The notes under the pieces: generated by a model
What the model was told of the DNA's origin: nothing
The model's input: the letters and a program-made list of their open reading frames with translations, nothing else
Database searches by the model: none
Program-made: the position numbers and the translations under genes
Shown: positions 59,301-64,000 of the stretch, piece by piece
How positions within the stretch are numbered: the first letter of the stretch is position 1
How the letters are laid out: each line of letters opens with the position of its first letter
Assembly: GCA_907165275.2 (NCBI GenBank)
Contig: OU015649.1
Location: 9,516,001 to 9,580,000 of the forward strand
Direction of reading: 5' to 3'
Length of the DNA: 64,000 nt
DNA from: Zygaena filipendulae
Lineage: Eukaryota; Arthropoda; Insecta; Lepidoptera; Zygaenidae

Positions 59301-59316
59301 CATAGAAGGTATCCAT
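44382..59316 (-). CDS. Large coiled-coil protein, possible ICE1-like (little elongation complex subunit 1)
   Basis: Thirteen exons on the minus strand, in order: 59316-59245, 54316-54240, 54132-53994, 52534-52433, 51589-51424, 51334-51177, 50678-50615, 48943-46208, 46103-45570, 45480-45301, 45014-44709 and 44587-44382 make twelve coding exons, and a 5' non-coding exon is likely. Every junction is GT..AG and every phase matches, giving 1,579 residues. It starts MDTFYDESVLDFEL. Residues about 50-240 form a coiled coil, followed by acidic and Ser-rich sequence. The 2.7-kb exon encodes low-complexity sequence with TSPIK-type motifs, a 32-residue tandem repeat and basic patches. The last about 400 residues are helical and non-repetitive (FILGLMKYLKDPERK, VDVEYSL-like segments, LVYLLHFYKCEDRF, IIISKRRGPEWCFKN). 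Coiled-coil N-terminus plus long disordered middle plus helical C-terminus would fit ICE1, a scaffold of the complex driving snRNA transcription, but I cannot confirm this; a nuclear role is inferred. Confidence 0.8.
45042..45100 (-). mobile_element. LINE/SINE 3' tail fragment
   Basis: Minus strand: CATGATGTGCATAAAGTTTAAATAAATAAAT..., a retroelement end with an (AAAT)n tail, in an intron of the coiled-coil gene. Confidence 0.4.
45115..45255 (+). mobile_element. Degenerate Helitron-like copy
   Basis: TCAGAACGGCTGAACCATC, GGAGTTCCCAAGGGAATCCC and a decayed 3' hairpin; no CTAG end. Confidence 0.35.
48306..48605 (-). repeat. Exact 96-bp coding tandem repeat in the coiled-coil gene
   Basis: The codons for DVSTSC recur at 48594, 48498, 48402 and (as DVATNC) 48306, each 96 bp apart. 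Each unit carries KTVVDKG-like and TSPIK-like segments, so three complete 32-residue units are present. Confidence 0.8.
49144..49393 (+). mobile_element. Helitron-like element, plus orientation
   Basis: Starts TCTTAATATATACAATAAATC after an A and ends hairpin, AGACAG, CTAG before a T. It is intact at both ends. Confidence 0.65.
49425..49600 (+). mobile_element. Helitron-like element with lost CTAG
   Basis: TATAAAGAGGAAAGATATG start, hairpin GCGGGTGAAACCGCGG, then GGAACAGCTTTT in place of CTAG. Confidence 0.5.
49768..50502. mobile_element. 735-bp MITE with about 70-90-bp TIRs
   Basis: Left GCCGCACCCAGAGTCGAC and right, read inward, GCCGCACTCAGAGTCGAC; both continue TTTAATGATTACTTAGTTAA and on to an ACTGCCGCAATCAGA block. 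Related partial copies lie at 22408, 24290-24436 and 43360-43468. Confidence 0.7.
50702..50874 (+). mobile_element. Helitron-like element, plus orientation
   Basis: AAAAAGCGAAAGTTTACTC at the 5' part, weakened hairpin, CTAG at 50871-50874 before a T. The same 5' block occurs at about 4220. Confidence 0.5.
50912..51153 (+). mobile_element. Intact Helitron-like element, plus orientation
   Basis: TCTATCTATACGTATAAAATG after an A (50911); hairpin and CTAG (51150-51153) before a T (51154). It serves as the reference copy for the elements at 22116 and 39276. Confidence 0.65.
53036..53176 (+). mobile_element. 5'-truncated LINE end with (ATTGT)n tail
   Basis: AAGGTTGCCTTG, the hairpin ATTGCTTCTAGCAAT, AAGGCCGCC, then AATAAAG and a run of ATTGT units. 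The same stem-loop block ends the LINE at 54603, in the opposite orientation. Confidence 0.6.
53345..53482. mobile_element. 138-bp MITE with about 37-bp TIRs
   Basis: Left GCCCGCTCCACATTCACGC and right, read inward, GCCCGCTCCACATTCGCGC; both continue to ATCTTGCGAGAACG. Flanks are AT-rich with only a partial match (TTAT/TTTAT). Confidence 0.6.
53490..53985. other. Intronic sequence of uncertain origin
   Basis: GC-richer than its flanks, with several short overlapping open frames on both strands and none convincing. It may be a decayed repeat in the coiled-coil gene's intron. Confidence 0.25.
54603..58030 (-). mobile_element. Apparently intact non-LTR retrotransposon (CR1-like)
   Basis: Minus strand: a long ORF, a 3'UTR with the ATTGCCTCTAGCAAT stem-loop and AATAAAG, and a (TTTGA)n tail at about 54603-54625. 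The exact 5' end is uncertain (up to about 58400) and no target duplication was found. It is inserted in the first coding intron of the coiled-coil gene in the same orientation. Confidence 0.75.
54962..57934 (-). CDS. LINE endonuclease-reverse transcriptase
   Basis: About 990 residues from the MLESDSDN start (an upstream in-frame ATG at 58027 gives 1,021). The N-terminal APE-type endonuclease shows NAQSIPAHYSDLL, ICISETFL and LLGDFNT; the last catalytic block reads SYHDLI where many relatives have SDH. The reverse transcriptase shows HYRPISILPFLSKVLERLV, NEFQSGFRPGYSTATAL, LLDFSNAFNTVD, TTAGVPQGGVLSPLLF and the catalytic YADD box, with the usual C-terminal tail. The frame is unbroken, so the copy may be recent and possibly active. 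No ORF1 is seen upstream. CR1-group placement is inferred from motif style. Confidence 0.85.
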   Translation of the reverse strand: MLESDSDNSEHFYSCSSKESDSSANAEESFNSAYAHLSERVSSCFSNSDKNFNVIHINAQSIPAHYSDLLASFEHKNIHAICISETFLKPSLASSFYQLPGFHLIRNDRLGKGGGGVAIYLRSHIPFCIVSKSPSEYSGSAEHLFLEVTLSHVKVLLGVYYSPNLNIDYFASLESLLENFVPTHSHFILLGDFNTCLLKNNFRSRKLCSLVRAADLHLLPSGPTHHSPGCEPSLLDLRIVSSIDHVTSYGQLDADAFSYHDLIHLSYKIRPPKAKPKIVLRRNFKDVDADGLRNDAVKSAWSAVLNAENVNSAIAIFNSLLIELYDKHAPVRAVRIKHVPAPWLTPEIRDLKTKKDSAKNKYKISSTKINELRYHKARNRCNTACRDARRRHIHSSINPCDASATWKFLSTVGIGKQKQDTCALNVDVEALNRHFCNSCDFDAATKASTISHYSNSPPCSHDSFSFSPVSEYDVKRNIESICSNAVGSDNIGRTMIILLLDILLPVIAHIVNLSLASSCFPDAWKQATVIPIPKIKDPSSFSHYRPISILPFLSKVLERLVHYQLSTFLSQNNLMNEFQSGFRPGYSTATALIKVTDDIRLGMEEQKVTVLTLLDFSNAFNTVDFDVLLSLMGTLNVSSPALLWFRSYLDGRQQRVKIDDKCSNLCSTTAGVPQGGVLSPLLFSIFINPITSTLSSKFHLYADDLQLYMQETINNIAHAVDTMNEDLHKIASWSAAHGLTVNPKKSQAIIIGSPRQIAAIDRSSILPITFQGVPIPYCEFVKNLGVYFDRTFSWSRQIGEVSRKLFASLSYLRRLRNFLPISTKITIAQSLLLPILDYADVCYTNITVEQLDKLERLQNVCIRFIYGLRKFDHVSEYRVRLGWLPIRLRRNVHILHTVYKVLHDPMAPTYLKEQFKFCSDCSGRAPRSSTFKLIAVPFHKSRFFEKSFTVESIRLWNSLPDSLRQKESLGSFKAALQRHYLTLSGYLQKL
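58635..58682 (+). mobile_element. Helitron-like 3' fragment
   Basis: GAGTTCCGAAATTAATGC and a decayed hairpin with GGGAACAGCAAG. Confidence 0.3.
58697..58872 (+). mobile_element. Helitron-like element, plus orientation
   Basis: TTAGTATTATAAATTCGAAGG at the 5' part, then ATGAAATTTAGTATG and GGTACAGAGAAGG, hairpin and CTAG (58869-58872) before a T. Confidence 0.55.
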
Positions 59317-59439
59317 TATCACTTAATTACGAGTTTTTCGTTCACATATCACCATTATTTAACATTTTTCTAATCCTTTACCCAAAAAACATTAACACCG
59401 GCGGGCAAACGAGTCCAGTCTGCTTTTTTAATTATTATT

Positions 59440-59500
59440 TTTTAATTTACTCCTTTTGGGGAAGGCAAAGGAATCTAGGTCCACACAGCAAATTCCGTGG
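59440..59500 (-). repeat. Fragment of the GTACTTGCATGAA element
   Basis: AATTTACTCCTTTTGGGG and GAAGGCAAAGGAA match, inverted, part of 62535-62690. Confidence 0.4.
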
Positions 59501-59645
59501 CTGTAAATTGTAATCCCTCAGAAGAATAACTTTATTCTTGTTGAGTTGACGCGGACGCGGGAAAGCAGTTAACGGATATCATCCGCGGATGTGATCAAAA
59601 ATTAACTAGACATATGATGTGATCCGTCGCATGTCTATTTAATAG

Positions 59646-60411
59646 GGTACTTGCATGAGATTTATTATAAGAAATTGTGTCAATATTTCAAAAGTAAAGC
59701 CTTAGAAAAGCGTTATTGTGAAAGATTTACCAAAAAAAAAATTCAATAGTTTCCAAAATATTCAACTTTTAATTTTGTGAAACGGAACGTTGCAATGAAA
59801 CACCAATCACAGCCAAGCTTGACACATGACGTCACTTTTATTTTTTTAGGAAACATTTACCTCTTTCAGAGAAGGCAAAAGAAACTAAGTGCATACAGTC
59901 AACACATATTTTCAATTTTCCGAAAAAAAAATCCATTTTTTATTTATTTCATTTTTTACTTTAAAATGCATCGGTAATATTCATTTCGGTTCTTTACTGG
60001 AACTTTTGGAAGTAAATTTCGCTTTTGGATATTGAAGTTATCTGTCTGTCAGTGTCACATGACGCTGTCAATACGACAGTGACATTTCTATCACAGATTA
60101 ATAAGGCGTAATTTTGAACTAGTGTCGACATATCGCATACAAAACGGTAGGTACCGGATAATCAAATCAATTCTATGCCGTGACTTTTCAAACTGTGACA
60201 TTGGCAGAATCATCGTCAAAACGGTGGAGCCATTAAAAACAACAAATTGGATTGGATTGGACGTCATTCCGCGTTTCGGTGGTAAGGTCTAAAATAGGAG
60301 CTTTGAAACGCTCTATTTAATTAATTTATGCTTTTTTTTTCTTTTTCTTGCTTTTTTAAGTAGGCCATATATCTTTAAAATAGACTGAAAAAAAAATTCA
60401 TGCATGTACCC
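59646..60411 (-). mobile_element. TIR element with GTACTTGCATGAA ends, copy A
   Basis: Ends GGTACTTGCATGA (left) and TTCATGCATGTACC (right). Internal blocks such as ACCAATCACAGCCAAGCTTG and CTCTTTCAGAGAAGGCAAAAG recur, inverted, in copy B. No transposase ORF is seen. Confidence 0.6.
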
Positions 60412-61667
60412 TATTTGTGCAACCGTTTCGGCGTGTGAGTTTCGGAATTACCGCAGGAACTCAAAAGTAGCTTAATTTACTCCTTATAGCATCAGCTAAT
60501 TAGCAGTAAAAGTCCCGTCAAAATTTGTGCAACAGTTTCGGAATTACTCCTTATAGAATCAGAAGAAAGAATTTTTAAATCAGTCCCGTAGTTTTTTAGT
60601 AAAATCGTAACAAACAAAAAATCAAATCTTTCCTCTATATGATATTAGTAGGAAGTTCCCTAAATTGGATACAATTTAGAATCAGTGAGTGAGAGAGAGA
60701 AAGAGAGAGAAGAGTTATTTTGAAATTGCGGCAAAATTCCTGGCCCTATTCAAAAATAATAAGAATTAGTTTAATGTGTGTGAATTAGTTTTTCAAACAT
60801 CGATATATCGTTCATAAACATCGACGTTTTAACATTGATATCGAAACCTAAAACATCGATGTAACATCGTTCTTCATAAACGAACGAACGAACGAACAAA
60901 CAATATATCTCTGTTGCAGCAGAAGCAGTTGCTTCGCCCGCCCACATTTACGCACAGTTCCCAACTTAAGGGTTTTTAGTGGGTAAATTAATGCGGTGGG
61001 ATTTTTATAGGGTCTTATTTTTAGGGGTATTTCTAGGGGTTTTTTGCTTCTTATATTTTTTCTAATTTTTATTTCTTATTGTTTTTTATTAGGTACTAAT
61101 TATTATCAATTTAATATTAGAGTCCGAATTTCCGCCACAATTTTAAAATAACAATTAAATTTTGTCGAATTTTTCGGTAGCTAGTGAGCGGTTATTCTCT
61201 AGAGCTGGAGCTACAATCACCCAGGGGAGAAACCGCTTACTGGGCACCAGTTTGTCAAAATTATTAATTCTGTTAATTAAAAAAATTAATACTTATGTAT
61301 TAATTTTTTAACACAGAATAAAAAAATACTGTTAAAAAAGATTATTCATTATAAATATTTTTTTAAAATAGATGAAGTAGTCTCATTTCTGCTAAAAAAA
61401 AACATCGTATATCGTTCATAAACTTCGATATTTCTAACATCGATATTTCACTTTTCAGAATATCGATGTTCTAACATCGATGTTTTTTATGAGCGATGTT
61501 GCATCCCTAAATTCCCACAGAGCGTCCTATCCTATCTTTCTTTCCTATCCTATCTTCTGAGAGTATCTCTAACTAAATAGTTTGTGCTGCTGAGGACCGA
61601 ACTGCTGGAGTCACGTCGTAATGCTAGTTTCAAGGCTTGTGTGGTGCGAGTCCAGACAAGCAAATTG
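60412..61667. other. Spacer between inverted elements, with ATCGAT-rich repeats
   Basis: Contains a decayed Helitron-like copy (60425-60650), GA-rich (60690-60710) and AACG (60885-60905) simple repeats, and two direct copies (about 60797-60870 and 61401-61485) of an ATCGAT-rich repeat with ATATCGTTCATAAAC. No gene is seen. Confidence 0.4.
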
Positions 61668-62297
61668 GGTACTTGCATGAATTTTTTTTTTCAGTCTATT
61701 TTAAAGATATATGGCCTACTTAAACAAAGCAAGAAAAAGAAGAAAAAAAAATATGCATAAATTAATGAAATAGAGCGTTTCAAAGTTCCTACTTTAGACC
61801 TTACCGCCGAAACGCGGAATGACGTCACTTGTTCAAAGTTACGCCTTATTAATCTGTGATAGAAATGTCAATATCGTATTGACAGAGTCATGTGACACTG
61901 ACAGACAGATAACTTCAATATCCAAAAGCGAAATTAAGGTTGAACTGTGTCGATTTACTTCCAAAAGTTCCAGTAAAGAATCGAAATGCATGTTACCGAT
62001 GCATTTTAAAGTAAAAAAACTTCAGAAAACGAAAAATATGCGTTGGCTGTATGCACTTAGTTTCTTTTGCCTTCTCTGAAAGAGGTAAATGTTTCCTAAA
62101 AAAATAAAAGTGACGTCATGTGTTAAGCTTGGCTGTGATTGGTGTTTCGTTGCAACGTTCCGTTTCACAAAATTAAAAGTAGAATATTTAGGAAACTATT
62201 GAAATTTTTTTAGTAAATCTTTCACGATAACACTTTTCTAAGGCTCTATTTTTGAAATATTGACACAATTTCTTATTATAAATTTCATGCAAGTACT
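61668..62297 (+). mobile_element. TIR element with GTACTTGCATGAA ends, copy B
   Basis: Left GTACTTGCATGAATTTT and right AAATTTCATGCAAGTAC are inverted repeats. It is inverted relative to copy A. Confidence 0.6.
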
Positions 62298-62534
62298 TTA
62301 TTGGACACCTTTATGAAGGAAGACTTTTGGCCGAAAGGTGTGGTCTACGAGCGATTCCGGGGCAAAATACCTACAGCCACCACCAGAGCGATACAGTGTC
62401 AAAAATATAAATATAATAGAATGTTTTTTATATTTGTATATTATATGTACGTTAATTTGTAAGGCATTTATCTTTGGGCCCATGTTGCCTCATAACAAAA
62501 CAATAAATAAATAAATAAAAATAAATAAATAAAT

Positions 62535-62690
62535 TAAGGTTCAACTGCGAAGCTTTGCTGCCAAAAGTTCCGGTATAGCATCGAAAAGCATCTCACTAAT
62601 GCATTTCGATGTAAATAACTTCAGAAGAAAAATACAACTGAATTGGCTGTATGGACTACTTCCTTTGCCTTCCCCATTGGGGTAAATTAA
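62535..62690 (+). repeat. Diverged internal fragment of the same TIR element
   Basis: GCCAAAAGTTCCGG, AATGCATTTCGATGTAAA and CTTTGCCTTCCCCATTGGGG match the middle of copy B with many changes. Confidence 0.45.
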
Positions 62691-62870
62691 AAAAAAAAGT
62701 CGTTTACCGCCTACAAAAATCAAAAATGTCAGCATTGTTTATTTTAGTTTTAAATTTTAATGATTTCATTCTTTTTGTTTGCTAACACAATTTTTTGCAC
62801 TTGAAAAACTAGTGCTGACTGCTGTGTGAACTACTTCAAGGTCAATTGACATCGGTTTTTCAAAGCGACG

Positions 62871-63167
62871 GTACGTATGCTTATTGCTTAAATTTTGTGT
62901 TCTTTTAGTTTGTGTTATCGTACATTTTTCAGCTCATCAAAGACCCGTGTTCTTTATAAACGTAGGTACCTACGCTACCTAGTCAAAGTAGTATTTGTCT
63001 ATTACCAATATCAGTAACCAGCAAACGGTAAACGCGTTGCCGGCACTATTGTTCCTCTCCTGTCTCTTGTTACATAGCACTGCTAGCAGATCTTGATGTC
63101 TAAAATGCTCACTGAGTTCATCACATTAAAATTCTTCAATTCTAAAGTGCACTTATTATTGTTTCAG
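62871..63167 (+). other. Probable 5'UTR intron of the BTB gene
   Basis: A GCGACG/GTACGT donor at 62870/62871 and a TTATTGTTTCAG acceptor ending at 63167, directly before the ATG. The first exon would end at 62870; its start is not fixed. Confidence 0.45.
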
Positions 63168-64000
63168 ATGGATTACGATAAAAGTTATCTTAGACCTACT
63201 ACTCTGTATGACCGTGTAAAAAAACTATTGGTGTCATATGAATGGAGTGATTGTAGTTTCTTAGTCAGTGAAAAAATTTTTAAAGCTCACAGATTGATAC
63301 TAAGCACCAGTAGCCCCGTTTTCCAAGCAATGTTCTATGGACCATTATCTACTAACCATGACATAACTATTACTGACATAGAACCTGAGATTTTTCAACT
63401 TTTGCTTACTTACATTTACACTGATCACATTGAAATATTATCTGTAGAGCAAGCTTTTGAACTACTATATGCTTCAAGAAAATATATGTTGGATAATCTC
63501 TCAGACATGTGTATTACTTTCATTCGAGCAAACTTATGCTTTGATAATGTTATAACTATCTTGAATTATCTGGATTACATGCAAGACCCGCAGATAAAAT
63601 CAGATGCTGTAAATTACTTCTGTGAACATGCGAGGTATTTATTTAGAGAAATCAAAGATCCAATATCACACCAATCTATGAAAACCATACTTGAGAGCAA
63701 TAACATTAATATATCAGAAAAAGATCTCATAAAACATGTTTTTGAGTGGACAAGACAGTATTGTGAACAAAACGATATCCTAGTTAATTTTGAAAACAGA
63801 CGTAATGTATTGCTAAAAGATAATTTACTGAAGTTATTAAGATTCTATACGTTAACTATGGATGATTTAAATGAGATAAGCAAAGACAAATCCAATCTAC
63901 TGCTTCCTATTGAGTTAGAAAATATTGAAGATACTATAAAACAAACACAAATTAATGATCAGAACACAAATAACTTGACTGATCTGAAATTGTCGCCAAG
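63168..64000 (+). CDS. BTB-BACK domain protein, N-terminal part (BTBD2/3/6-like)
   Basis: Open from ATG 63168 to the window edge, 277 codons and still open. It begins MDYDKSYLRPTTLYDR. The BTB/POZ fold spans about residues 15-125 (EWSDCSFLVSEKIFKAHRLIL, SPVFQAMFYG, DIEPEIFQLLLTYIY), then a BACK domain (residues about 130-240; TFIRANLCFDNVITIL, LIKHVFEWTRQYCE). Such proteins usually join targets to cullin-3 ubiquitin ligases. A C-terminal PHR domain, typical of BTBD1/2/3/6, would lie beyond the window if present. The sequence is more divergent than canonical BTBD6 relatives. The start is chosen because an acceptor directly precedes it. No broken codon is seen. Confidence 0.8.
   Translation, partial: MDYDKSYLRPTTLYDRVKKLLVSYEWSDCSFLVSEKIFKAHRLILSTSSPVFQAMFYGPLSTNHDITITDIEPEIFQLLLTYIYTDHIEILSVEQAFELLYASRKYMLDNLSDMCITFIRANLCFDNVITILNYLDYMQDPQIKSDAVNYFCEHARYLFREIKDPISHQSMKTILESNNINISEKDLIKHVFEWTRQYCEQNDILVNFENRRNVLLKDNLLKLLRFYTLTMDDLNEISKDKSNLLLPIELENIEDTIKQTQINDQNTNNLTDLKLSP

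Overview
The window looks like nuclear DNA from a butterfly or moth (Lepidoptera). It is AT-rich, its genes are split by short AT-rich introns with GT..AG borders, and its spacers are packed with small repeats of lepidopteran type: CTAG-ended, GC-hairpin Helitron-like elements, many MITE-like foldbacks, LINE fragments, and a frequent TAGGTA/TACCTA motif. No rRNA, tRNA, CRISPR or bacterial-style operon was seen. Exon structures below were assembled by hand from splice signals and reading-frame phase.

Layout. (1) 956-2995, minus: an intronless coding sequence for an AMPK gamma-subunit-like protein with four CBS motifs, preceded by a 5'UTR intron. (2) 3.1-14.5 kb: a gene-poor spacer with a cluster of CRE-like sites, an 849-bp hAT-type element with a perfect 8-bp target duplication, a LINE remnant and a CpG-rich patch. 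(3) 14649-32875, plus: Hr38 (NR4A nuclear receptor), four coding exons, with a CRE-TATA-initiator promoter, two upstream ORFs and a 14.6-kb first intron holding further CRE-like sites, Helitrons, a long inverted repeat and a broken Jockey-like LINE. (4) 32.9-37.1 kb: repeat-rich spacer. (5) 37637-42862, plus: VPS52, seven exons, with introns crowded by foldback elements; one Helitron sits 5 nt inside a splice donor. (6) 43684-43934: an orphan open exon, plus strand. (7) 44382-59316, minus: a 13-exon gene for a 1,579-residue protein with an N-terminal coiled coil, a low-complexity middle containing a 32-residue tandem repeat, and a helical C-terminus; a little elongation complex subunit 1 (ICE1)-like identity is only tentative. 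Its first intron holds an apparently intact LINE. (8) 59.4-62.7 kb: two inverted copies of a TIR element around a spacer with ATCGAT-rich repeats. (9) 63168-64000, plus: the start of a BTB-BACK protein gene, cut by the window edge.

The genes do not form a pathway. They cover energy sensing (AMPK gamma-like), activity- and hormone-linked transcription (Hr38), endosome-to-Golgi tethering (VPS52), a probable nuclear scaffold protein, and a probable ubiquitin-ligase adaptor (BTB-BACK). VPS52 and the large coiled-coil gene converge; the coiled-coil gene and the BTB gene diverge. The clearest new material is the intronless AMPK gamma copy, the Hr38 promoter and uORF arrangement, the repeat-bearing coiled-coil protein, and a series of small mobile elements with readable target-site structure.
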